Shown piece after piece: positions 1-8,177 of a stretch of DNA of 64,000 nucleotides. Position 1 is the stretch's first letter. Each line of letters starts with the position of its first letter. The translations under genes and the position numbers were made by a program. The notes below the pieces were generated by a model. It did not search any database and was not told the origin of the DNA. It worked only from the letters and a program-made list of their open reading frames with translations. The DNA lies in contig NZ_CABHOU010000025.1 of assembly GCF_902168175.1 (NCBI RefSeq), positions 372,001 to 436,000 of the forward strand. The letters are read 5' to 3'. This stretch comes from an uncultured Chitinophaga sp. Lineage in GTDB: Bacteria > Bacteroidota > Bacteroidia > Chitinophagales > Chitinophagaceae.

Positions 1-211
1 TGCCGGGCGCCACGTTCCGGATAACATAAGCGCCGTTTTCGTTGGTAACGGTTTGCTTGCGAGCGTCTTTCAGGCGAACGCCTACGCCTGGTACTTCCGT
101 ACCGTCTTCCGCCGTAACGCGGCCTTTGATCGCGCCGTAGTTAATTGTCTGTGCAGTCGTTGTCCTGATCATGACGAGCATGAAGAGGCTTATAATGGTA
201 ATTACTCTCAT
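1..211 (-). CDS. TonB-dependent receptor, N-terminal fragment
   Basis: Read on the minus strand from the ATG at 209-211, the frame stays open to the window edge, so only the first 70 residues are seen. They give a hydrophobic signal peptide ending TTTAQ, then a carboxypeptidase-regulatory-like beta-sandwich domain (GAIKGRVTAEDGTEVPGVGV, then a TVTNENGAYVIRNV segment). In Bacteroidota this arrangement normally opens an outer-membrane TonB-dependent receptor for siderophores or glycans. The barrel and plug lie outside the window, so the substrate cannot be inferred. A different surface protein with the same leading domain remains possible. Confidence 0.75.
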   Translation of the reverse strand, partial: MRVITIISLFMLVMIRTTTAQTINYGAIKGRVTAEDGTEVPGVGVRLKDARKQTVTNENGAYVIRNVAPG

Positions 212-389
212 GGAAAGATGTTAAGGTTAGGCTGATTACAGGATTCAGTAATCGAGGCGCAAAGTTAGAAGAAGGACAAAGGGTGTGTAGATCAAATGCG
301 GAATTTGATTTACGCTAACGGGAAATCTTCCGTAATCAATTACAAAAAGGGCGACTAACAAGTGGTCGTTGCACAACTAAACCATAGGC

Positions 390-439
390 ATAATAAGAAA
401 GCACAACAAACCTTACCGTTTGTTGTGCTTTCTTATTAT
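390..439. repeat. Long perfect hairpin upstream of transposase remnant
   Basis: Two 22-base arms (390-411 and 418-439) pair perfectly around a six-base loop. The hairpin lies 42 bases upstream of the start codon of the IS1182-type transposase remnant. It could be an IS-borne structure that blocks read-through into the transposase, or the terminator of an outside transcript. The rest of the 212-481 interval shows no gene. Confidence 0.7.
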
Positions 440-481
440 AGCATATTGATAATCAAATGTTTGATTTGTATAATTTATACT

Positions 482-960
482 ATGCAAGACAAGAAAGATT
501 ATCAGGAGAGACTGTTCATTCAGTTCCTGCTCTCCGACTACGTTCCTCAAGACAATTTTTACAGGCAATTGAAGTCAATAGTTTATTTTAGCTTCTTATA
601 TGCATCAACTGCTAAATATTATGGAAGTGAAGGGCAGAAAAGTATAGACCCGGTAGTTTTTATGAAGTTGATGTTGGGGGGATTTAGAGAATCTAAACAG
701 CGATCGAAGGATTATCTCCACTTCTAGGATGCGCATAGATATTCTGTATTTCATAGGTTATGATTAGATGAAGAACTTCCCTGGCATTCCATGCTTAGTC
801 CCACTCGTCAACTTTATGGAGAAGAAGAGTTTATGACTTTATTTAAACTGGTATTGAAACAATGTATGGATAAGGGTTTGATATCAGGTAAGCGTCAGGC
901 GGTCGACAGTGTATTTTTTTTCGGCATTGTTTGCGGGTATTTCAACCGGCCAATACTTGT
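482..960 (+). pseudogene. IS1182-family transposase remnant
   Basis: Three blocks on the + strand match the N-terminal part of IS1182-type transposases: the opening LSDYVPQDNFYRQLK and EGQKSIDPVVFMKLML (frame starting at 482), then RIDILYFIGYD, then LPWHSMLSPTRQLYGEEEF and SGKRQAVDSVF. The blocks are broken by a TAG at 725-727 and by frame changes between about 727 and 790. Similarity stops at about 930, so the catalytic C-terminal half is missing. The element is inactive. It sits at the outer edge of the accessory region and may mark past IS-mediated rearrangement. The original length would be about 500 residues. Confidence 0.8.
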
Positions 961-1216
961 TTCTTCTCTTTAATTTGATACGGATGTGGACAGGGCAACA
1001 ATCGCTTTTATTTCGTCTTTTTCGCCAGTTTAAAATGGGCGCAAATGAAGGAGTAAAACATTGCCTCTTAGTTTAATCTTGAGCGTATTTTTTGTGGAGG
1101 CGGGAGGTCTTGTGGAAGGGAAAAAATGATTGAGCTTTGGGCAGAACCAATGGTAGAACAACCCGCGATTTTCGGCGAGTTTCGGCGGAGGTGGCCTTGA
1201 ATGGAGGTAAAATAGA
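961..1216. other. Gene-free stretch
   Basis: I see no credible gene, RNA or repeat here. Short open frames begin here but have no family resemblance. Confidence 0.5.
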
Positions 1217-1249
1217 AAAACCGCTACAGAGTAGACCTGTAGCGGTTTT
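1217..1249 (-). terminator. Hairpin terminator of tRNA-remnant module a
   Basis: Arms of 13 bases (1217-1229 and 1237-1249) pair perfectly around a 7-base loop. The ends are A-rich on one side and T-rich on the other, so it can act in both directions. On the minus strand it follows a tRNA 3'-end remnant (1294-1317), as the working terminator follows the real tRNA-Gln at 11.8 kb. Confidence 0.75.
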
Positions 1250-1293
1250 AGAGACTTTTGAAACCCGCGGAGAAGGGTTTCGTTGTAATACCT

Positions 1294-1317
1294 GTTACCA
1301 AGGATGGATTCGAACCA
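1294..1317 (-). repeat. tRNA 3'-end remnant (module a)
   Basis: GTTACC, nine bases, then TTCGAACCA: on the minus strand this is a T-loop TTCGAA followed by an acceptor end GGTAAC, the same spacing as in the intact tRNA-Gln at 11841-11911. No D-arm or anticodon arm can be folded upstream, so it is not a tRNA gene. The natural reading is an attachment-site scar left by integration into a tRNA 3' end. Confidence 0.6.
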
Positions 1318-1362
1318 CCAAACAACTGTAAATCAACAATAAACATCAGACTGCACAATAGC

Positions 1363-1411
1363 AAAAAAAAGAAGATCCGCTCTACGAGCGGATCTTCACC
1401 ATCTGTTACCC
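1363..1411 (-). repeat. 49-base direct repeat of the tRNA-Gln terminator
   Basis: This stretch is identical over 49 bases to 11798-11846, which is the last bases of tRNA-Gln(CTG) plus its terminator. It contains the same 12-base-arm hairpin (1371-1382 with 1386-1397) and a T-run on the minus strand. The bases to its left (1304-1362) also resemble 11740-11797, so roughly 105 bases are duplicated about 10.4 kb apart. Confidence 0.85.
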
Positions 1412-1455
1412 TTGACGATTTTTTTTCGAACCAATTTATACAGATAATCAGTAAG
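1405..1455 (-). repeat. tRNA 3'-end remnant (module b)
   Basis: GTTACC, 14 bases, then TTCGAACCA, then an A+T-rich tail. The same arrangement with 14-base spacing and a similar tail occurs at 6951-7004, but not at the intact tRNA, which has nine-base spacing. Modules b and c therefore look like corresponding ends of two related inserts. Confidence 0.55.
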
Positions 1456-1659
1456 TTAAGCTGATTTCTCTCGTTACACTGTTAGGCAAGACACCCCTTC
1501 AGCAATCATAAAGAGTCATAGCTCCGGCACTCCGCTTTCCGCTGAATGGCATTGTGAGCTTTGTGACTACGGTGCTAAGGGAGAATAATGAAGTTTTAGG
1601 CTACACGATGCAGAAAACCTAAAAGCAGCGAAAAACATATTCCTATTTTGGTGAGTTTA

Positions 1660-2263
1660 TTATTGGAGGGCTGAAAATATTTTTTTGCATTTTAGTACCA
1701 ATAGCACTTTATGTTGCTTTTAAAAGGTATAAAAAAACGTAAGGTCGTATTTCATCTTATTCGCACCCATCAATTATTTCGCTTTTTTTATTGCCATCAA
1801 ACCCATTGTATTTTTCACCACTCATTTCGGCTGAGAAGTCAATGCCTCCACGCTGGAAATTAAGAATTTCACCTACGATGGATATGCAGATTTCAGTAAG
1901 GCTTATTTTCATATTGGTGCTGCAAATGCAGATAATGATTTATTATTAAGCATTGATTTAAACCTCTATAATAGTTCATTACAGAAAATATTTTTACATA
2001 ATAATTTCATGGTGGATCTTCAATTACTCACCCTCGATCCGCATGGTAACACCTGGCAAATTAACAACCCAGACGCTAAAGGCATTCTATTTCCCATTAA
2101 CAGCGACAATCAATTTGACATCATCGAAATTCCTCCTAAGTCCTTTAAGGCATTCCATGCAACGGCCATTGATATCCCGAATAAATTTCTTTTTTGGTGG
2201 ACTAGGGATATCCTAACAAAGATAGCCCCAGGGACCTTAGTTGGTCAAGTAGCGTTAGGATAA
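1660..2263 (+). pseudogene. Broken paralogue of the neighbouring membrane protein
   Basis: Conceptual translation matches the C-terminal half of the protein at 2614-3876: a last membrane helix (FILFAPINYFAFFIAIKPIV) followed by THFG, then NASTLEIKNFTYDG, IDLNLYNSS, and EIPPKSFKAFHATAIDIP. The copy carries an in-frame TGA at 1832-1834 and a frameshift in the poly-A run near 1730-1740, and the C-terminus has diverged. The part after the stop is still open from 2009, but I judge the gene dead. It probably arose by duplication of the neighbour followed by decay. Upstream of 1580 no similarity is visible. Confidence 0.75.
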
Positions 2264-2613
2264 CGGTAATGGAACCTGATCACGGTCAACATTTATCCGA
2301 GACCCCATTACTATTCACCGTAGTGGCCCCCATGTCCAAAGGTCTACCGGCCAGCCAACTTCCCCGTAGTTTGAAAACTAGATCTACTAACTAAGTCAAC
2401 CGACTGATACCATTTACAACAATGGTCACTAAGAGCAGTCAACATAGGACTGCAATCCGTTGCAAGGAAATGCGTACAAAAGAAGTATTAAATGAAATGT
2501 TTTTACCGAACACCTATACACGGATTGTTTTAACATCTCGCCTCTATTGTCAATATCGGTTAAATCGTTATATTCCATGCCTAAAATTAATCGTACACCT
2601 AACCCCAAACATC

Positions 2614-3876
2614 ATGGCTTTAATTGATAATCTCCTGAATAACATTAAGGGGACGTTTAATCGGTTCTTACTCACCACCAAATGCTTGCTATACCGACAC
2701 CAACAATTAACGGCGGGGTTATACAAAAGGAACGTGGTCTTATTTGATCCACTTCACTACTGCTTAATTTGTCAGTTGATTTTCTTTGCTGCCATCCATT
2801 CGGTCAACAACAAGGATACTAATCGATTCTCCGTATTATTTTACGATATAGTTCAATGCTCGAATCCATTAAAAATATTTTTTGCCCTGATCCCGACCAC
2901 TATAATTTATTACAGCGTTGGGGAGATCATTAGTCGAGTGTTCATTAAACTAAAATTTGAAAAAGCTATTTTTAAAGCGTTAACTTTTTATTACACAGGC
3001 TTTGCACTACTCTGCTGGTCGGTGCTTCATATCATTAGAGTCTTCGTGTTAGCGATCGCCTTCCCTACCAGCGACCGCCATGGACGCGCGATTATATATG
3101 CCCTAATAGATTCGCAGGATCGCTATGACACCATTTATACTGCCTTCATGATAATATTTATCGGATTTTGCATGATAGCACCCTTTCTTTTTCTCCTTTC
3201 ATTTTGCCGCTACAAACTGTTGGTCAGGTGGTACTTTGCACTCCTGATACCCGTGACTTATCTGGCCTATGTGATGGCGGTCCGCCCCATTTTATTTTTC
3301 GCCACTCACTTTGGCACTGAGGTAACTGCTTCCAGCTTGAAAGTATCAGATTTTGAATTTACTGGCGATCCGATATTCAAAACCGGGATTTTTCAATTTG
3401 AAGTAGGCGATTCAATGACAGCAGATGAGGTAAAGATAATAGTGGACCTCAATCTATATAATAGTTCATCCCAACCCATTTATGTGGTTAATCGGTTTGT
3501 GATGGACATCAGCTTTGAAACGGCCCGACCCAGGGCCCCGGATTGGAAGATTGTAAGTAAGGAAAGCAAAGCAATCGTGTTCAGTTCGGCACCAGATGGT
3601 CGCCATGATATGATTAAAATACCGCCTAAATCGTATATGGCGATCCGAGGTCATGCCATCGAAATCCCAGACAAGGCCTTATTTAGTTGGGGTAGTTCGG
3701 AGCGTAAAAAAACGAAGTTTGACAACCACGAATGGTTTTCTTTGGTCCACTTTAAATTTAGTGATGCCGAACAAAAAGAATTTCAGTGTAAGACCGCTTT
3801 ACTTCGGTCAGAGATACGATGGGCACCCGCCGATGGCACGGTTGCCAAACAGGAACGCAACCATGCTATCCCCTGA
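2614..3876 (+). CDS. Multi-pass membrane protein with C-terminal beta domain
   Basis: I do not recognise this family with certainty. From the chosen ATG the protein has 420 residues. The first half carries about five hydrophobic segments (around CLICQLIFFAAI, IFFALIPTTIIYY, YYTGFALLCWSVL, AFMIIFIGFCMIAPFLFLLSF, YFALLIPVTYLAYVMAV), loosely like Yip1 or DUF3667 membrane proteins. The last 185 residues are a predicted soluble beta-rich domain shared with the broken copy upstream. The frame is open back to 2422, but the first 64 residues are basic and unlike the paralogue, so I prefer 2614. It lies in the accessory region, and a neighbouring decayed copy suggests repeated turnover. The function is unknown. 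Confidence 0.6.
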   Translation: MALIDNLLNNIKGTFNRFLLTTKCLLYRHQQLTAGLYKRNVVLFDPLHYCLICQLIFFAAIHSVNNKDTNRFSVLFYDIVQCSNPLKIFFALIPTTIIYYSVGEIISRVFIKLKFEKAIFKALTFYYTGFALLCWSVLHIIRVFVLAIAFPTSDRHGRAIIYALIDSQDRYDTIYTAFMIIFIGFCMIAPFLFLLSFCRYKLLVRWYFALLIPVTYLAYVMAVRPILFFATHFGTEVTASSLKVSDFEFTGDPIFKTGIFQFEVGDSMTADEVKIIVDLNLYNSSSQPIYVVNRFVMDISFETARPRAPDWKIVSKESKAIVFSSAPDGRHDMIKIPPKSYMAIRGHAIEIPDKALFSWGSSERKKTKFDNHEWFSLVHFKFSDAEQKEFQCKTALLRSEIRWAPADGTVAKQERNHAIP

Positions 3877-4182
3877 TTGTAGGTAGCCAGGTACAACCCA
3901 TCGCTGACCTTAATGGCAGCCGACATGGCCCGCTTTGTGAATGCTGTAGCCCACGAGGGCGGCGCCTTGGTTCTCCATCCTTTTTTTGATGATAAGGATG
4001 CCGTCCTAAAAAAATTCATCTGACACCTGAAGTGGGTCGCTAGGGATTTCCATTGTTGACCAAGTTAGCCATATTACAAGATAGCAGCGCATCTCACGGG
4101 CAGGAAATAACAAAAAAAGAAGGGGGCAAAAGCCCCCTAATCATTGCGTATTGCTAGAATTATAATTAAAAAATTTGCCTCG
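3877..4182. other. Gene-free stretch with minus-strand terminator
   Basis: No convincing gene is present. Around 3890-4020 both strands have short open frames that could be the tail of a lost gene. A hairpin at 4121-4138 (seven-base G/C arms, AAAA loop) precedes a T-run on the minus strand and should terminate the protease cassette to its right. Confidence 0.6.
4121..4138 (-). terminator. Terminator of the subtilase cassette
   Basis: Arms AGGGGGC and GCCCCCT pair around AAAA. Read on the minus strand a T-rich run follows (4112-4118 as A on +). It lies 45 bases past the stop of the small I9-like gene. Confidence 0.85.
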
Positions 4183-4401
4183 TTACTTCTTCCCATTTGC
4201 CTCAATCACAAAATGACTTTCTTCTGTTGTCTTTACCCCTGGGACAGATTTTAGTGCTTCTATTCTGTCTGTCCCCTCCACTGAAATGGTTCGGGTAAAT
4301 GGCCTTGATTTTATGACATTGAATCCCAGTGCCTTCACCGAGGCTATCACCGTTTGAAAATCAAACTTCTGGTCTATGGTAACGATAATATTGTTTAACA
4401 T
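4183..4401 (-). CDS. Small protein, possible I9-like protease inhibitor
   Basis: This 72-residue protein has the pattern of a beta-alpha-beta-beta-alpha-beta fold: a strand (NIIVTID), a helix (FDFQTVIASVKALGF), two strands (IKSRPFTRTISVEG), a short helix (IEALKSVPGV) and a last strand (HFVIEA). That order and the VPGV turn are typical of the I9 propeptide/inhibitor family, which folds and inhibits subtilases. It lies 42 bases downstream of a subtilase that has no obvious I9 prodomain in front of its catalytic core. I infer that it acts in trans as inhibitor, chaperone or immunity factor for that protease. It has no signal peptide, so it should be cytoplasmic like the protease. Confidence 0.7.
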   Translation of the reverse strand: MLNNIIVTIDQKFDFQTVIASVKALGFNVIKSRPFTRTISVEGTDRIEALKSVPGVKTTEESHFVIEANGKK

Positions 4402-4443
4402 CTGAAAATGGAACCTTTTGGCCCCGAAAATTCATGATTAAAG

Positions 4444-6189
4444 TTACGTTTTTGTCCTCAAATATACCAACCCTGCCCCCACTTCGGTCGCAGGATGCGG
4501 TAATGGGTCGGCATTTTTCTCCAATTTGGCCCAAATTTCCGACGCTTTCTGGTTTAGGTCCTCCTGCCAATACAGCGCCGCAATGCCTGCTACATAAGGG
4601 GACGCAAGCGATGTGCCAGAGGAGGCCACTACTCCCTTATTAACGATATTAGCCGTTAAAATATTGACTCCCGGCCCAGTAATATTAACGGGATGACCGT
4701 TTGCAGGCACCTGGGAGCAAGCCTTTTTGTACATCTTAAAGTCTTGATCTACAGCCGATACGGCCATAATGGAAGGACTATTTGCTGGCGCGCCAACGCC
4801 CACTTTTATCCCATTATCCCGGTCAGCAAAATTACCTGCGGCTGCAACAATAAGGCATTGATTTACAAGGGACATCTGCGCAACATCTTCGAAAGCCTGG
4901 GAAAAAGGCTGCTTTTCATGGGCAAAAGGTAGTCGAGAGAGGGAGAGATTGACAATATGACATTTTTTAGACAAAGCCCATTCAATGCCATCGATCACCG
5001 GTTCATCTTTACCTGGTCCAGCTTTTGGCAAAACTTTACCACAGTAAAGATCAGCTTCATAGGCCACCCCGATACGCCTACCACCCACCATTTCGCTCCC
5101 GCCTGCAGCGATGGCGGCCACCTTTGTCCCATGTCCGTTCGTATCAACGTAATCTTCGCCATCGATAAAACTTTCCTTTTCAATGATCCGTCCTGCAAAA
5201 AGCGGATGGGTATTATCAATACCGGTATCGAGAATGGCTACTCGGATTCCTTTGCCAGATAGGTGAGTACCAACCACATTCGTGGCTATGTTGCCCCAGG
5301 TAACATTGCCACCATCTGCAAAAGGAGGAACGGGTTTGGAAGTAGTGTTATCAGCCAAAGCCTCATTATACCGGGCAGGTTCCCCGTAGCGAAAAAACTC
5401 CGTTTGGTTGATCAGTTTTTCAATTATAGGTGCTTGGCCTTTGCGGAAAATGACCAATCGACACCTGGGAAAAATCACGCCATCGGCTTTTTGAATGGCT
5501 ATTGTCGCGGGTGTGCGTTTGCCCTTGCGTGTGAACTCATAGATGGTTTTCAGGTTTACCCCCACACGCCTGGCCGCTTTCTTCATTTTGGTAGTCGAAG
5601 TACTACGGTCCATCAGCACTAGGTGACTACCAGTAAAAATGGGTCGTTGCTGCTCGTCTACAACAGGCTCCACTTCCGCAACGTGAATATATTCCTTGAC
5701 AGGCGCATTGACCTTCGCCAGCCTTCTTTCTTGAGCAGCCTTTACCGCTTTGAGCGCCCTTTCTACGGACTCACGCCTTGCCGTCTGCATGCCACCTTGC
5801 GGTTGAACAACGTTTTGTAGCACCATTAATACCAGGTTGACCGAAGCGGGGGTAAGAAGGCCCAACCGATAACCCAAAAGGTGAGGATATTGCTGTCCGA
5901 TAAACTCATTGACTTTCCCTAACGTAACAGCAGGATGATAGGCTTGGCGCCTGATTTGCTTTACCGTGTTAAGGATCACGATCGCATCGTCGCGATCCTT
6001 AACCGGGATTGTATTGACAAAAGGTTTTGCCCGGACGCGAATAAATTGCACGCCTTTGCCGGCCTTGGAATTGCCCGTTTTCATCCGGCGTCCATAAAAA
6101 TTCGCCGAATGACCCTTTACTTTCGGTTTCTTCTTTGGGCTTTGTTCCTGTTTTTTAGCGGCCCTGATCGATGAATTGCGTGCAGCCAT
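4444..6189 (-). CDS. Intracellular S8 subtilase with long N-terminal region
   Basis: A 581-residue serine protease. The S8 catalytic domain occupies about residues 305-560: Asp321 in ILDTGID, His353 in NGHGTKVA, the oxyanion Asn453 in AAAGN, and Ser527 in SGTSLASP, so all catalytic residues are present. The roughly 300 residues before it are unusual. They start with a Lys/Arg-rich segment without any signal peptide, then a mixed alpha/beta region with an Arg/Ala-rich helix near 138-160 and no recognised domain. The enzyme should therefore act in the cytoplasm. It starts 26 bases after a four-helix membrane protein gene and ends 42 bases before the I9-like gene, on the same strand, so the three form an operon. 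Known families suggest activation by cleavage or a conflict role; the target is unknown. Confidence 0.9.
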   Translation of the reverse strand: MAARNSSIRAAKKQEQSPKKKPKVKGHSANFYGRRMKTGNSKAGKGVQFIRVRAKPFVNTIPVKDRDDAIVILNTVKQIRRQAYHPAVTLGKVNEFIGQQYPHLLGYRLGLLTPASVNLVLMVLQNVVQPQGGMQTARRESVERALKAVKAAQERRLAKVNAPVKEYIHVAEVEPVVDEQQRPIFTGSHLVLMDRSTSTTKMKKAARRVGVNLKTIYEFTRKGKRTPATIAIQKADGVIFPRCRLVIFRKGQAPIIEKLINQTEFFRYGEPARYNEALADNTTSKPVPPFADGGNVTWGNIATNVVGTHLSGKGIRVAILDTGIDNTHPLFAGRIIEKESFIDGEDYVDTNGHGTKVAAIAAGGSEMVGGRRIGVAYEADLYCGKVLPKAGPGKDEPVIDGIEWALSKKCHIVNLSLSRLPFAHEKQPFSQAFEDVAQMSLVNQCLIVAAAGNFADRDNGIKVGVGAPANSPSIMAVSAVDQDFKMYKKACSQVPANGHPVNITGPGVNILTANIVNKGVVASSGTSLASPYVAGIAALYWQEDLNQKASEIWAKLEKNADPLPHPATEVGAGLVYLRTKT

Positions 6190-6215
6190 GCGCTCTATAT
6201 TGTTTTAGTGGGAAA

Positions 6216-6647
6216 CTACGATTTGGCAAATTCCGGGAAAGCGGCTCTAGGAATGGCCAGGGTAAAAACGGCCGTGACAATGGTCCCCCAAAGTTGGATG
6301 GATGCTCCCCCAATGATAAACCCTTCGAATGGGCCACCAAAGCAGCATACCCATAACAAAAAGGAGATCCAACAAATGATGATTGTTCTCCAGGCCTTAA
6401 TCTTTGCAATTTTATACAAATAGTAGGGCGCAACCGCGACCATCAGCCCATAGAATACCCACTGAGGAATGCTACGGCCACCATCAGCGCCAGTAGCGGC
6501 TTTAATGATGTTGAATATCGAAATATAGACGGTGATCAAATCAACCGGCACCAGTTTTACCAGCCGGTCCATATAGGAAAAATCAGGGGCCGGTTCGTCT
6601 GATTGCGTCGTAACGCCTTTTATCGGTAGAATAATATCCCTAGGCAT
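6216..6647 (-). CDS. Four-helix membrane protein of the subtilase cassette
   Basis: I do not recognise a family. From the ATG chosen at 6647 the protein has 143 residues: a soluble N-terminal 45 residues (MPRDIILPIKGVTT, then an acidic stretch), then four likely transmembrane helices around VDLITVYISIFNII, IPQWVFYGLMVAVAPYYLY, TIIICWISFLLWVCCF and IQLWGTIVTAVFTLAIP. The open frame continues 18 codons upstream, but MPRD is a cleaner start for an inner-membrane protein. It is the first gene of the cassette with the subtilase and I9-like gene. A plausible, untested idea is that it is the membrane-acting partner or substrate of the protease. Confidence 0.75.
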   Translation of the reverse strand: MPRDIILPIKGVTTQSDEPAPDFSYMDRLVKLVPVDLITVYISIFNIIKAATGADGGRSIPQWVFYGLMVAVAPYYLYKIAKIKAWRTIIICWISFLLWVCCFGGPFEGFIIGGASIQLWGTIVTAVFTLAIPRAAFPEFAKS

Positions 6648-6916
6648 TGTGGAAATATATTTTGGTTTATAAATGAGCAATATTGGGAGGTAAGGGAGCA
6701 AACGCTATGGGGCAGCGGGATTGATCGAATTACCGGAGCGAATCGTTCATCACTAAATTGTTTAATAAAAACTGATCTATTAAAAATACACATTTTTCTT
6801 TCAATCCAACACCTAAACGACTATCCGAAGCCTGTTGAAGTAAAATTGTTACTGACTACGACTGTCTTGCTTGAGTTAATATGCAGGCCAGGCAAGGGTT
6901 CTGGCGGCCCAAAAAA

Positions 6917-6942
6917 ACAGGCTGGAGAAAACCCCAGCCTGT
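6917..6942 (-). terminator. Terminator hairpin of module c
   Basis: Arms ACAGGCTGG and CCAGCCTGT pair across an 8-base loop, and seven A residues on the + strand (6911-6917) give a T-run on the minus strand. It stands just past a tRNA 3'-end remnant, as the terminator does at the real tRNA-Gln. The stem sequence differs from that at 1371 and 11806. Confidence 0.8.
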
Positions 6943-6950
6943 CCACTTTA

Positions 6951-7004
6951 GTTACCGGGGATAGATTGCTTTCGAACCAGTTTATACATATAATTAATAA
7001 CTTA
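6951..7004 (-). repeat. tRNA 3'-end remnant (module c)
   Basis: GTTACC, 14 bases, TTCGAACCA, then a TTTATACATATAAT-like tail. This matches 1405-1455 in spacing and in most tail bases. It divides the accessory region into two parts of similar size. Confidence 0.55.
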
Positions 7005-7150
7005 ACCCTAAATATTTGACAGAAATCGTTCTGGCCTCGATATGTAGAAACGCTCATTAGTGCCCGGAATGCCGAACATTTTTTGAAATAGACAGAACCT
7101 GCATAAATGCTTATCTTGTTATATCGCAAAACATCTTCAAAATAAATGTA

Positions 7151-7921
7151 ATGAACGAAGAATTTACTTCCTTTTCAGCCTGCTCTGCAAGGCTTATGGG
7201 TTCCTTTATAAGCCTTAAATTTTCACTCTCATGTATAAGTCAAATAACCCCATCTGAAACATCGGGGTGGGCGGCCAGGCTGGAAAAAAATGTAGGTAAC
7301 AAACTGTCTGACCTAGGCGTGCATGGAAGGATTAAGGGTGCTTTAGAAAATGGCGAATTTGCGACAGAATATATTAAATTTTCCGCCCTTACCAACGCGA
7401 TTATGAGTTTTTCCTCTACGACGGAATATTTCATAAAAGATATTATTCAACTCTGTCTACAACGAAGCAGCAAATTGAGAATGCACGCCTTCTCCCAATT
7501 TGAGATTTCGGCATTGATGCTAGAAAATAACAAATCTATTGACGAAATAAAGCTTCATCTCGTTCAGCGGCTTTCTTCTACATATTCCAAGGGGGGATCA
7601 TTCAAAGACAAAATAACAAAGGCATCGACCTTCTTAATATTAGATAACGGCTGGCAAGAAAAACAACTATTTAAGGCATTGGACTCAATTTTTACTATGA
7701 GAAACCATATTGCTCATAATAATACAGACTTTCTTGAAACCATAGAGCTACAATCTAATGAAGGGCCGCTTTCCATCAAGAGAAGCTCATCAAGTGAAGA
7801 ATTTACAAACTTCACTATAAAGTTTGTTGAAATTTTAAATGAAGCGTACGCCTATCTGATTAAATGGGATAAGCAATGTTTAATAAGATGGAACGCGGAT
7901 AATTTCATTGCTCGAAAATAG
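7151..7921 (+). CDS. HEPN-like protein
   Basis: A 256-residue, mostly helical protein. Near the C-terminal third it has MRNHIAHNN, which fits the R-x4-H signature (Arg184, His189) of HEPN domains, many of which are RNases in toxins and abortive-infection systems. Helix-rich segments before it (around FSSTTEYFIKDIIQLCLQ) fit the usual four-helix HEPN layout. There is no signal peptide or membrane segment. It is the first gene after the module c border and stands alone on the + strand with wide gaps on both sides, so no MNT-type antitoxin partner is visible. The HEPN assignment rests on the motif and helical character only. Confidence 0.65.
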   Translation: MNEEFTSFSACSARLMGSFISLKFSLSCISQITPSETSGWAARLEKNVGNKLSDLGVHGRIKGALENGEFATEYIKFSALTNAIMSFSSTTEYFIKDIIQLCLQRSSKLRMHAFSQFEISALMLENNKSIDEIKLHLVQRLSSTYSKGGSFKDKITKASTFLILDNGWQEKQLFKALDSIFTMRNHIAHNNTDFLETIELQSNEGPLSIKRSSSSEEFTNFTIKFVEILNEAYAYLIKWDKQCLIRWNADNFIARK

Positions 7922-8177
7922 AGCGTCAATGGCAGCTTGAAACCCTGCGTTAACTCAAAATCATTGCTGAAATAGGAGGTTTATCATAACGCATATTTGA
8001 TTAAAAAAGCGTATCTTAACGATGCTTCCCAAACCGAAAAGAAATTATACTAGGATCTATTTTGTCTGTATTCTCATCGGTGCGCACAACTTAATTCATT
8101 GTAAAAATTTTACCGACTAACGAAACGTTACGTTATATCGGTAAACCACCCACAATCCTTGCTCCAAAATTCTTATT

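Larger units (their letters stand above)
6648..7150. other. Intergenic region between two islets
   Basis: There is no convincing gene. The left part must hold the promoter of the leftward subtilase cassette. The right part carries a terminator hairpin and a tRNA 3'-end remnant (module c) that mark the border between two accessory islets. Confidence 0.6.

Noticed and set aside
1294-1433. tRNA genes at the TTCGAACC motifs
   Set aside because: Only T-arm and acceptor ends exist; no D-arm or anticodon arm can be folded.
1137-1464. Two short overlapping open frames
   Set aside because: They run through terminator hairpins and tRNA scars and have no protein-like composition.
3783-4019. Minus-strand open frame overlapping the end of the membrane protein
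   Set aside because: It is antisense to a better-supported gene over its first half and shows no recognisable motif.
6821-7129. Minus-strand frame of about 100 codons
   Set aside because: It crosses the module c hairpin and tRNA remnant and resembles no protein family.
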